A DNA stretch of 6,251 bases from Candidatus Vogelbacteria bacterium CG10_big_fil_rev_8_21_14_0_10_51_16 (GCA_002774795.1 PCYI01000007.1:1-6251), one strand, 5' to 3'. Shown: positions 1 through 6,204, counted from the stretch's first letter. Notes: generated by a model from the letters alone, not told the origin. Translations and numbers: made by a program.

Positions 1-440
1 TCCTCCTCAGTCACAACTTGCTCTCGAACGGGCCCCATGTTTCCAAATGAGTCAGACCAGTCGACCACTAAGACACGCCCCAGTGGTTTCAGTACTCGCA
101 CCACCTCACTAGCAAGCTGTTCGCGATGCTCAGCTTGAAATAGCACATTAGAAACGACTACCGCATCTAGAGAGCTGTCTTCGAGAGTGCTACCTCTTGG
201 CTCATCAAAATCGCCCCAGATAACCTTGATAGCTCCCACTCGTTCGTTCGATGCTTTTGTAGCAAGTTGCTCGAGAAGCTCTTTTTGAACGTCTATGGCA
301 AACACCTTGCCACTATGACCCACGCGCCTAGCCGCCGCGAATGTAAAATGACCAGAACCACAGCCAAAGTCTGCCACGTGCATTCCCTCGCGCAATTCCA
401 GGCGGGCTATAATCTGGCTGGGGTCCATGAAATCCGGCAT
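1..440 (-). CDS. Class I SAM-dependent methyltransferase (UbiE-like), C-terminus cut by window edge
   Basis: This is the N-terminal 146 codons of a Rossmann-fold methyltransferase; the frame is open to base 1 and the C-terminus lies outside the window. Residues from the chosen ATG (440): the SAM-binding motif I VADFGCGSG at 22-30, an acidic residue after strand beta2 (AID, D50) that should contact the SAM ribose, GDFDEP at 77-81, the motif IV-like DAVVVSNVLFQ at 92-102, and RVLKPLGRVLVVDW at 115-128. The overall pattern resembles UbiE/arsenite-methyltransferase-like enzymes, but the substrate cannot be told. The start is uncertain. An in-frame ATG at 470 would add ten residues. I prefer 440 because MPDFMDP directly before the first helix looks like family N-termini and a TACAAT box lies 6 nt upstream. 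Neither start has a Shine-Dalgarno site. It lies 142 bp downstream of gyrA on the same strand. Confidence 0.85.
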   Translation of the reverse strand, partial: MPDFMDPSQIIARLELREGMHVADFGCGSGHFTFAAARRVGHSGKVFAIDVQKELLEQLATKASNERVGAIKVIWGDFDEPRGSTLEDSSLDAVVVSNVLFQAEHREQLASEVVRVLKPLGRVLVVDWSDSFGNMGPVREQVVTEE

Positions 441-446
441 TTGTAT

Positions 447-452
447 ATTGTA
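447..452 (-). promoter_or_regulatory. Possible -10 box of the methyltransferase gene
   Basis: The minus strand reads TACAAT (5 of 6 to the sigma70 -10 consensus), 6 nt before the ATG at 440, which would start transcription at or near the A of that ATG. No good -35 is visible 16-18 bp upstream. The call rests on the box and on similar spacing at other genes here. Co-transcription from gyrA is the alternative. Confidence 0.3.
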
Positions 453-582
453 GCGCACTTCCGGCCACATACAGTAGTGGTGGTTGTGGATAGAGGATAG
501 AATAATACCGGAGTTGCGGCATATGATTTAAGAATAACCATTCATGTATCCTGAATTCCAAATCGTAAGTCGTACCGCGACT

Positions 583-3048
583 CTACAAGCAAGTCAATGA
601 TGCGATGGTGTCTCCCCCGCGGAGTTTCATAATACGCACCCCTTGCGTTTGTCGGCCGAGCGAAGGAATCTCGGAGAGCTTCGTGCGAATCACCTGACCG
701 TTTTTGGAGATGGCCACGATCTCCTCCTCGTCGCCCACCACTTGGGCGACAATCAGGTTGCCCGTCTTTGGCGTAACTTTGACCGTCTTTATACCACTTC
801 CACCGCGCTTTTGCGTTTTGTAGTTCTCAAGAGCCGTCATCTTTCCGTAGCCGTTTTCTGTCATCACGAGAAAAGTTGATTGGTCGTCTCCCTTGCTTAC
901 AACATCAGCCCCCACAATGTAGTCTCCTTTACCGAGCTTCATGCCCCGCACTCCGGCCGCTACCCTGCCCATCTCCCTTATGTCTGACTCCTTAAAGCGA
1001 ATAGACTGTCCTTTTGCGGTGGCCACAATGAGCTCATCTCCTTTTTCGACGAAACGGGCGGCAATCAGCTCATCATCATTTGAAAGCTTAATGGCGAGGA
1101 GGCCGCTCCGGCGCACTTCTCGAAAAGATTCAGCCGCCACTTTTTTTGTAACTCCCGCCTTGGTAACCAGCATGAGCGAAAGCGACTTCTCCCTTTTAGA
1201 GTCGCCCGGCATGGCGAGGAGGGAGGTTACTCTTTCCCCTGACTCTATAGAAAGGTAGTTCATAAGGGACTTACCCTTGGTGGCTCGCTTACCCTCGGGC
1301 AGGTCGTACATTTTTATCTGGTACGCCTTTCCTTTGTCGCTAAAGAAAAGCAGGCTCGCATGAGTTTCGGCCGTAAGAAAACGGGTAATGAAGTCCTCCT
1401 CTTTGATGTTTAGGTCGATGACGCCCACACCCCCGCGCTTTTGACTGCGGTACTCCTTTGGGTCGGTGCGCTTCACATAGCCGCCGGAGGTAAGTACGAG
1501 AACCTGCTCTTCGTTTGGAATGAGGTCTTCTGTCTTTATTTCCTTCGTGCCGTGCTTAATCACCTTTGTGCGTCGCTCGTCACCGTACTTATCGGAAAGA
1601 GCCACCGACTCCGCCTTAATAATGGCTGCGATTTTCTTTGCACTTCCCAAAATGGATTTTAGCTCCTCAATCAATTTTTGCGTGTCGCCGAGCTCATCTT
1701 CTATCTTTTTGCGCTCCAGACCAGCCAGGCGTTGAAGCTTCATCTCCAAAATAGCTGTTGCCTGCAAGATAGAAAATTTAAAACGGGCAATAAGGGCCGC
1801 ATGCGCTTCAGGGCCATCTTTAGACTTTCTAATAATCTTTATCACCTCGTCGATGAAATCAAGAGCCTTTTTAAGACCGAGAAGAATATGCTCGCGCTCC
1901 TCGGCCTTACGCAGGTCGTACACTGTTCGTCGGCGAATGACCTCCTTGCGGTGGGCCACAAACTCTTCAAGCATAAGCTTAAGCGAGAGCGTCTTCGGCT
2001 CACCATTGATAAGGGCGAGCATATTATAGTTGAAGGCTTGCTCAAGGTCGGTATGCTTGTAAAGAGCGTTTAATACTATGTTTGGATTAGTGGCCTGTTT
2101 TAGCTCTACTACCACCCGCACCCCCTCCTTATTTGATTCATCACGGATGTCACGTATGCCTTCCAGTTTTTTCTCGTGCACCAGGTCCGCCATGCGCATT
2201 ATGAAGTCTGCTTTGTTAATTTGGTAAGGAATGGAGGAAATGACAATCTGATACGCCCCGGCTTTGGTCTCCACTATCTCGGCTTCGCCGCGTACGACCA
2301 CCCCGCCCCGACCAGTAGCGTAGGCATGAGCGATGTCAGCGCGATTGAAAATAATGCCTCCCGTAGGAAAGTCCGGGCCTTGCACAAACTCCAAAAGATC
2401 GTCAGTACTCGCCTGTGGATTATCTAGTAAGTGGATTAGGGCGCCCATCACTTCGCGTAGATTGTGAGGCGGGATTTTGGTGGCCATGCCGACAGCAATA
2501 CCAAGGGTCCCATTTAAAAGAAGGTTTGGGAGCATAGTTGGAAAAACGCTGGGCTCCTTTAGCCTTCCGTCATAGTTCGGCACAAAATCCACTGTCTCTT
2601 TTTCAAGGTCGCGGATTAGCTCGTCGGTAATGCGAGCCATTTTCGCTTCGGTGTAACGATAGGCGGCTGGCGGGTCACCATCCATGCTTCCAAAGTTTCC
2701 TTGTCCCGTCACCAAAGGATAGCGAGTACTGAAATCCTGGGCCAGCTTTGACATGGCATCATAAACCGCTTGGTCACCGTGTGGGTGGTACTTACCGAGG
2801 ACGTCTCCAATAATAAGAGCCGATTTGCGAAACTTAGCGGTGTGAGAAAGACCGAGTCCATGCATAGAAAAGAGAATACGTCGGTGCACCGGTTTCAAGC
2901 CGTCACGAATGTCTGGCAAGGCACGAGACACTATGACCGACATGGCATAGTCTAAGTAGGAAGTCCTCATTTCAGAGACAATCCCTGTCGGCACTATTTT
3001 TTCCGGAGATGCTGGTGTGGGGCTTTCCGCCTTGTCATTTTTTGTCAT
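583..3048 (-). CDS. gyrA: DNA gyrase subunit A
   Basis: Type IIA topoisomerase subunit (821 aa, slightly shorter than the 875-aa E. coli protein). Together with GyrB it negatively supercoils DNA in the cytoplasm. The N-terminal breakage-reunion domain shows GLKPVHRRILF (50-60), the helix around GKYHPHGDQAVYD (85-97), GQGNFGS (115-121), and AAYRYTE with R131 and catalytic Y132. GIAVGMAT (183-190) carries I184, equivalent to E. coli I174, which inserts into DNA. The coiled-coil/tower region follows to about 500. The C-terminal beta-propeller (about 510-821) holds two GyrA-box-like motifs, QKRGGVG (536-542) and QKRGGSG (746-752). Both lack the basic residue at position 6 of the canonical QRRGGKG. 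The quinolone-contact serine (E. coli S83) is Q93. ParC is the alternative, but the box-like motifs and long propeller favour GyrA. There is no Shine-Dalgarno before the ATG; the leader is AT-rich. It ends in TAG. gyrB is not in the window. Confidence 0.93.
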   Translation of the reverse strand: MTKNDKAESPTPASPEKIVPTGIVSEMRTSYLDYAMSVIVSRALPDIRDGLKPVHRRILFSMHGLGLSHTAKFRKSALIIGDVLGKYHPHGDQAVYDAMSKLAQDFSTRYPLVTGQGNFGSMDGDPPAAYRYTEAKMARITDELIRDLEKETVDFVPNYDGRLKEPSVFPTMLPNLLLNGTLGIAVGMATKIPPHNLREVMGALIHLLDNPQASTDDLLEFVQGPDFPTGGIIFNRADIAHAYATGRGGVVVRGEAEIVETKAGAYQIVISSIPYQINKADFIMRMADLVHEKKLEGIRDIRDESNKEGVRVVVELKQATNPNIVLNALYKHTDLEQAFNYNMLALINGEPKTLSLKLMLEEFVAHRKEVIRRRTVYDLRKAEEREHILLGLKKALDFIDEVIKIIRKSKDGPEAHAALIARFKFSILQATAILEMKLQRLAGLERKKIEDELGDTQKLIEELKSILGSAKKIAAIIKAESVALSDKYGDERRTKVIKHGTKEIKTEDLIPNEEQVLVLTSGGYVKRTDPKEYRSQKRGGVGVIDLNIKEEDFITRFLTAETHASLLFFSDKGKAYQIKMYDLPEGKRATKGKSLMNYLSIESGERVTSLLAMPGDSKREKSLSLMLVTKAGVTKKVAAESFREVRRSGLLAIKLSNDDELIAARFVEKGDELIVATAKGQSIRFKESDIREMGRVAAGVRGMKLGKGDYIVGADVVSKGDDQSTFLVMTENGYGKMTALENYKTQKRGGSGIKTVKVTPKTGNLIVAQVVGDEEEIVAISKNGQVIRTKLSEIPSLGRQTQGVRIMKLRGGDTIASLTCL

Positions 3049-3109
3049 AATATATGATGTTTACAAAAACTTTGCGTTGTCAGCACTGATTTGGCATGAA
3101 GAGCAGGAG

Positions 3110-3373
3110 CTAAATGCTCGTAGCATTGGGGGCTCGTCTGAATATCTCTCTCGTCTCTAAAAAGAACAACTTGGCTTCTGTGGTGCGACTTACGTTTGGC
3201 TTTACGGCCAGTTCCTTAGTTCCTGGCTCAAGGTCGACAAGCAACATACTAAACCAAAAACTAACAAACAAAAACATGGCAAGGGCCATGAGGCCATACA
3301 AGATACGTTGCCTTGATCGTTGCGGCCTTTTCTGCTGGCGCTCCATGAAGTTTAACAAAGCGTTTTGAGTCAT
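3110..3373 (-). CDS. Small single-pass membrane protein, function unknown
   Basis: An 87-residue protein that I cannot assign to a characterised family. Residues 1-23 (MTQNALLNFMERQQKRPQRS then RQR) are strongly basic and should stay in the cytoplasm. Residues 24-46 (ILYGLMALAMFLFVSFWFSM then LLV) form one clear transmembrane helix. The remaining 40 residues are polar and, by the positive-inside rule, should be outside. From memory, similar short 'basic N-terminus plus one helix' proteins occur in Parcubacteria; this is not a database result. The open frame extends upstream to an ATG at 3424. I chose 3373 because a promoter with its -10 box 10 nt upstream fits it and because the extra residues do not improve the protein. 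It ends in TAG, 61 bp before gyrA on the same strand, so the two may share a transcript. A role with gyrase is not implied by sequence. Confidence 0.7.
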   Translation of the reverse strand: MTQNALLNFMERQQKRPQRSRQRILYGLMALAMFLFVSFWFSMLLVDLEPGTKELAVKPNVSRTTEAKLFFLETREIFRRAPNATSI

Positions 3374-3383
3374 TTTTACAAAT

Positions 3384-3411
3384 AGCATATGGCTAGCCAT
3401 GCCGTGTGCAA
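3384..3411 (-). promoter_or_regulatory. Candidate sigma70 promoter of the small membrane protein gene
   Basis: Minus strand: -35 TTGCAC (3411-3406), a 16-bp spacer, -10 TATGCT (3389-3384), then 10 nt to the ATG at 3373. The -10 keeps the important TA...T positions and the -35 keeps TTG. The predicted start point lies about 3-4 nt before the ATG, so the mRNA would be nearly leaderless. The match is moderate and relies partly on the same spacing at the next two genes upstream. Confidence 0.4.
3389..3400. repeat. 12-bp perfect palindrome inside a promoter spacer
   Basis: ATGGCTAGCCAT is identical on both strands and lies between the candidate -35 and -10 boxes of the small membrane protein gene, touching the -10 by one base. 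A dyad there is a typical position for a repressor operator, but no regulator gene is nearby and chance occurrence is possible. Confidence 0.45.
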
Positions 3412-3453
3412 CCCAAAAAAACATTACACCCTTGCGACAAAGAGACTATAAGT

Positions 3454-3481
3454 AAAAAGGAATGCCTGTTTATTTTAGGCA
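3454..3481 (-). terminator. Weak intrinsic terminator after the metallo-beta-lactamase-fold gene
   Basis: On the minus strand TGCCT (3481-3477) can pair with AGGCA (3467-3463) across a 9-nt A-rich loop that contains the stop codon. TTCC and a run of five T (3458-3454) follow. The stem has only 5 bp and the T run is slightly displaced, so read-through into the small membrane protein gene is likely. Confidence 0.3.
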
Positions 3482-4131
3482 GTTTTACCATTGGGTTCCA
3501 GAAGAACGACCTCTCTCACCTTGCCTTCAAGGTCTTTTTTACGAAGCGTCAGTCGGTCTTCCGGCTTCAGCCCTCCCCTACCGCTCTCTTTGAGAAATTG
3601 GGATAATGATTTCTCTCCTGTGTCGTGATCGTCGTAGAGTGGTACGACAATCTTTGGGTTGAGAGTGTTTGCCAGTTTAGATGCCACCGAGTCATCGAGT
3701 GTGTTTTTAAAAATAGGCAAAAATAGCACGTCAATCTCACCCAGAGACTCTGTCACTTCCGGAGCGAGCTCTTTGCTATCGAGACAGCCGAGGTGGCAAA
3801 GGTTTACTCCTTCAAACAGCACTGAATAGATAGTGTTCACTCGCATGGTGCCACCCTCTTCTTTCGGCTTTTTTTGTAATACTCCAAAACCACGAACATA
3901 GATGCCGTTCACTTCATACTCACCCGGCCCATCGATTACAAAAGGTTCCTTAGATCCAAACGCCACCTGGTCTCTACCGTTGTAGTCCGGATGATTAACG
4001 GCAATCAGGGCCAGGTCTGCCCCAAAAGTGGAGGCACGGTATGAAGATTTTTTGCTGACAGGGCTAAAGGCCAAAACAGTGGAACTGTATTGGACCTTGC
4101 ACGCGGCAAGACCGTAGTAGGTGATGACCAT
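3475..4131 (-). CDS. Metallo-beta-lactamase-fold protein (UlaG-like), metal site largely lost
   Basis: A 218-residue protein of the Lactamase_B_3/UlaG-like group (MBL-fold metal-dependent hydrolases). The fold is recognisable from MVITYYGLAACKVQ at the N-terminus, FGADLALIAVNHPDYNG (36-52), the glycine-rich GPGEYEV (68-74), LCHLGCL (111-117), EIDVLFLPI (132-140) and PKIVVPLYDDH (159-169). The metal ligands are mostly gone. Aligned on HPD, the THxHxDH motif reads A-V-N-H47-P-D49-Y50, so the first and last histidines are replaced. The aspartate usual in the HxGD motif is C116. The last histidine (IPxHY in relatives) is missing, with Y166 in that area. It may therefore be a binding protein or an enzyme with altered chemistry. 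The substrate is unknown. There is no signal peptide, so it should be cytoplasmic. The length is normal for the group. It has its own promoter and ends in TAA. Confidence 0.85.
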   Translation of the reverse strand: MVITYYGLAACKVQYSSTVLAFSPVSKKSSYRASTFGADLALIAVNHPDYNGRDQVAFGSKEPFVIDGPGEYEVNGIYVRGFGVLQKKPKEEGGTMRVNTIYSVLFEGVNLCHLGCLDSKELAPEVTESLGEIDVLFLPIFKNTLDDSVASKLANTLNPKIVVPLYDDHDTGEKSLSQFLKESGRGGLKPEDRLTLRKKDLEGKVREVVLLEPNGKTA

Positions 4132-4142
4132 AGATTTGTCTT

Positions 4143-4151
4143 ATTTTAGCA
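4143..4151 (-). promoter_or_regulatory. Extended -10 promoter of the metallo-beta-lactamase-fold gene
   Basis: The minus strand reads TGCTAAAAT: a TGn extension followed by TAAAAT (5 of 6 to consensus). It ends 11 nt before the ATG at 4131. The best hexamer 17 bp upstream (TGGAGT) is poor, which is tolerated at extended -10 promoters. Transcription should start about 4-5 nt before the ATG, giving an essentially leaderless mRNA. No Shine-Dalgarno site is present. Confidence 0.5.
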
Positions 4152-4209
4152 AAAGTCGGCCCAAAACTCCAGTGCGACAAAAATAATGCTCCAGAACAGA
4201 GACCCGTGT

Positions 4210-4698
4210 TTACAATCTAGTAATTACAATTTTATCTCCCTCCTTCACGCCGTGTCGCCGAGCCCAACCTGCCCCAAGCTCCAGGACGTGAGTGATCGGC
4301 TCGGGGGAGTAAACAGTGCGAACCCCCTCCTTCTCTTTCTGGATGTTAGACTCTACGCCTGTCACTATCCCATGGCGAACCCAAAGCAAGTCAAACGACA
4401 TGAGCATACCCTTATTCCAGAATGCTTGTGGAAGTTCGTCCCAAAATACAAACAACATTCCTTCGTCGTCGGCAAGCTCGCGTACACCACCTAGCCCAAG
4501 CTCTTGTTCCTCGGCGGTTTCTGCTATTTTGGCGGTAATGGTGGTCTCGGCGACCACAACAGTCGCCGTTTCGCGAAAGTATTCACGGTTATCGGGCTTT
4601 GGGCGATCCCTTAAAAAAAGTGTCAGGATAATCAGTGCCGTCAACGCGGTGACAAATACTGGGGTAGCGTATTTTGTAGCCTGTGTAAAAAACTTCAT
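4210..4698 (-). CDS. DUF192 family protein with N-terminal membrane anchor
   Basis: A 162-residue protein. A short basic start and a hydrophobic segment at about 11-29 (ATPVFVTALTALIILTLFL) act as signal anchor or signal peptide; no lipobox cysteine is seen, so the rest should sit outside the membrane. The DUF192 domain spans about 46-161: EEQELGLGGVREL (63-75), GMLFVFWDE (80-88), FWNKGMLMSFDLLWV (93-107) and THVLELGAGWARRHGVKEGD (136-155). This order and spacing match the family, including the closing VLEL.aG...GvkeGD. The core departs from the usual form: FWMKNT is FWNKGM and GLMFR is GLGGV, while K96 and D103 are kept. The biochemical role of the family is not established. The ATG at 4698 is preceded by a perfect TATAAT. 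It diverges from the S1 gene and ends in TAA. Confidence 0.88.
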   Translation of the reverse strand: MKFFTQATKYATPVFVTALTALIILTLFLRDRPKPDNREYFRETATVVVAETTITAKIAETAEEQELGLGGVRELADDEGMLFVFWDELPQAFWNKGMLMSFDLLWVRHGIVTGVESNIQKEKEGVRTVYSPEPITHVLELGAGWARRHGVKEGDKIVITRL

Positions 4699-4707
4699 GC
4701 GTTATTT

Positions 4708-4735
4708 ATTATAGCGCAAACTTTTCCTAAAACAA
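4708..4735 (-). promoter_or_regulatory. Sigma70 promoter of the DUF192 gene
   Basis: The minus strand has a perfect -10 TATAAT (4713-4708), 9 nt before the ATG at 4698, with a weak -35 TTGTTT (4735-4730) at 16-bp spacing. The predicted start point is only 2-4 nt before the ATG, so the message should be leaderless. The -35 lies about 6 bp from the -35 of the divergent S1 promoter. Confidence 0.6.
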
Positions 4736-4741
4736 TACAGT

Positions 4742-4770
4742 TCGACAAAAAGAGCAAAACAAGCTATCAT
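4742..4770 (+). promoter_or_regulatory. Sigma70 promoter of the S1 gene
   Basis: TCGACA (4742-4747, 5 of 6) and TATCAT (4765-4770, 5 of 6) are separated by the optimal 17 bp, making this the best-matching promoter in the window. The start point should lie near 4777, leaving a leader of about 93 nt before the ATG at 4870. A strong promoter fits a ribosomal protein gene. Confidence 0.6.
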
Positions 4771-4815
4771 TACCAGTCTAGTCAGATGAGTGTCGCTTAA
4801 TTAACCTAACCCCAG

Positions 4816-4832
4816 CCAAGAGTTTTTCTTGG
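4816..4832 (+). promoter_or_regulatory. Hairpin in the S1 mRNA leader
   Basis: CCAAGA (4816-4821) and TCTTGG (4827-4832) form a 6-bp stem with a GTTTT loop, inside the predicted untranslated leader and 37 nt before the start codon. No T-run follows, so it does not look like a terminator. E. coli S1 represses translation of its own mRNA through leader structure. A similar role here is only inferred. Confidence 0.35.
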
Positions 4833-4869
4833 GCCCTATATCGCGCATGGGCAACGAGCGAATATTTAT

Positions 4870-6159
4870 ATGGATAAAGATGAAACAACCCTGGCCACTA
4901 CGGCCTCCGGAGCATCGAATCATGAAAAGGAGAAGGAGGTAGAAGACAATAGAGGTATCGCTAGTACACAGAGTTTGCTTGAATTTGATAAAAAAAACTC
5001 AGAAACTCATTCCGTCGGCACATCTGAGGCAATGAATGAGGTGGTCAAGTTGTCTGTCAGTCCTCCTGTCCCCGGGGATATTGTGGAGGGAGTGGTGATT
5101 GGTCAGAAAAAACTTACTGTCTATGTAGATATCCACCCTTGGGGGACGGGTATTATTTATGGCAGAGAGTATTTGAATGCTCGCGACCTGATAAAAAAGA
5201 TTAACGTCGGCGACACTATTTCTGCCAAGGTGGTGGAGCCGTTTGAGGACGGTGATGGCTATATAGAGCTATCACTTAGAGAGGCTCGCCAGGCGGCCTC
5301 TTGGAAGGACGCAGAAACGGCTATAAAGTCAAAAGAGATAATAGAGATACCTGTTAAAGATGCTAATAAGGGAGGCCTCATCTTGGAATGGATGGGTCTT
5401 GCCGGTTTTCTGCCAGCATCTCAGTTAAAGAGCGAGCACTACCCGCGTGTCTCCGATGGCGATAAAGACAAGATCTTGGTTGAGTTAAAGAGTCTTATTG
5501 GTCAGAAACTGGCTGTTTCCATCATTGCGGCCGACCCCAAGGAGGGCAAGCTGATTTTTTCAGAAAAAAGTGGCGTTCAGAAGGAAAAAATCGAGCTTGT
5601 GAGCAGATATGCGGTTGGAGATGTCTTAGACGGTGAAGTCACTGGTACTGTGGATTTCGGTATCTTTATCAAAGTTGAGGATGGTCTTGAGGGTTTGGTT
5701 CACATTTCAGAAATGGACTGGGCTCTCGTCGAAGATCCTCGCAAGCTGTATGCCGCCGGAGACAGGACGAAGGTTCAGGTAATAGACGTAAAGGACGGCA
5801 AGCTTTCTCTTTCGATAAAGGCTCTAAAACCAAACCCATGGAAGAAAGCTGAAGGGAAGTACAAAAAAGGCACCAAGGTGGAGGGTGTTGTCATTCGCTA
5901 TAACAAACACGGCGCTCTTGTGTCTGTGGAAGAGGGTATCGCTGGACTGATTCACGTATCCGAGTTTGAGTCAGCCGAAAAACTGCGCACAGAACTTGCT
6001 CTTGGTAAAACATACGACTTTACCATCACTCTTTTTGACGCAAAAGAGCAACGCATGGCATTAAGTCGCACAGGCAAGCCTGTTGAAAAAGCTACTACCT
6101 CGGACGACACACCCGAAGAAGACCAGCCGGACTCCTCAAAAGAGAGTGACCTAAAGTAA
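4870..6159 (+). CDS. rpsA: 30S ribosomal protein S1 (four S1 domains)
   Basis: A 429-residue protein that in bacteria binds mRNA on the small ribosomal subunit and helps initiation. After a polar, probably disordered N-terminus (1-65) come four OB-fold S1 domains: about 67-139; 153-234 (degenerate, with GFLPAS at 179-184 as in ribosome-binding domains of S1); 248-319 (FGIF at 263-266, LVHISE at 276-281, LSLSIKAL at 312-319); and 331-402 (HGALV at 347-351, LIHVSEF at 360-366, MALSR at 396-400). An acidic tail (about 410-429) ends the protein. E. coli S1 has six domains and about 557 residues; four-domain forms are common elsewhere. The start at 4870 has no Shine-Dalgarno site. An in-frame ATG at 5032 (residue 55) would remove most of the low-complexity N-terminus and cannot be excluded. 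It has its own promoter, divergent from DUF192, and ends in TAA. Confidence 0.9.
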   Translation: MDKDETTLATTASGASNHEKEKEVEDNRGIASTQSLLEFDKKNSETHSVGTSEAMNEVVKLSVSPPVPGDIVEGVVIGQKKLTVYVDIHPWGTGIIYGREYLNARDLIKKINVGDTISAKVVEPFEDGDGYIELSLREARQAASWKDAETAIKSKEIIEIPVKDANKGGLILEWMGLAGFLPASQLKSEHYPRVSDGDKDKILVELKSLIGQKLAVSIIAADPKEGKLIFSEKSGVQKEKIELVSRYAVGDVLDGEVTGTVDFGIFIKVEDGLEGLVHISEMDWALVEDPRKLYAAGDRTKVQVIDVKDGKLSLSIKALKPNPWKKAEGKYKKGTKVEGVVIRYNKHGALVSVEEGIAGLIHVSEFESAEKLRTELALGKTYDFTITLFDAKEQRMALSRTGKPVEKATTSDDTPEEDQPDSSKESDLK

Positions 6160-6204
6160 GTCGGCTCACTAACTAATCTAGGACATACGCAAATTGCTGT
6201 CTTT

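Noticed and set aside
328..561. A 77-codon minus-strand frame overlapping the methyltransferase start
   Set aside because: It is a different frame from the one with the SAM-binding motif and has no recognisable protein features.
569..581. GTCG-TACCG-CGAC hairpin after gyrA as a terminator
   Set aside because: The stem is only 4 bp and no T-run follows, so it is not supportable as a terminator.
941..2073. Plus-strand open frames of 70-130 codons across gyrA
   Set aside because: They are antisense to a well-conserved gyrA frame, show no domain-like sequence and have no start signals; they follow from gyrA codon usage.
3101..3119. GAGCA...TGCTC hairpin at the end of the small membrane protein gene as a terminator
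   Set aside because: A 5-bp stem with a 9-nt loop and no T-run; it overlaps the end of the coding region and is within chance expectation.
4316..4714. A 132-codon plus-strand frame opposite the DUF192 gene
   Set aside because: The opposite strand carries recognisable DUF192 motifs and a perfect -10 box. This frame is Ser/Pro-biased low-complexity sequence typical of an antisense shadow.
4933..4940. AAGGAGGT, a strong Shine-Dalgarno-like sequence within S1
   Set aside because: No ATG, GTG or TTG follows at 5-10 nt in the S1 frame. The purine run encodes the EKEKEVED stretch.
4847..4942. A 31-codon ATG frame overlapping the S1 start, rich in Arg/Lys, as a possible upstream regulatory ORF
   Set aside because: It has no Shine-Dalgarno site, overlaps the S1 coding frame for most of its length and its basic end is explained by the S1 codons for the Glu/Lys run. 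There is no independent support.
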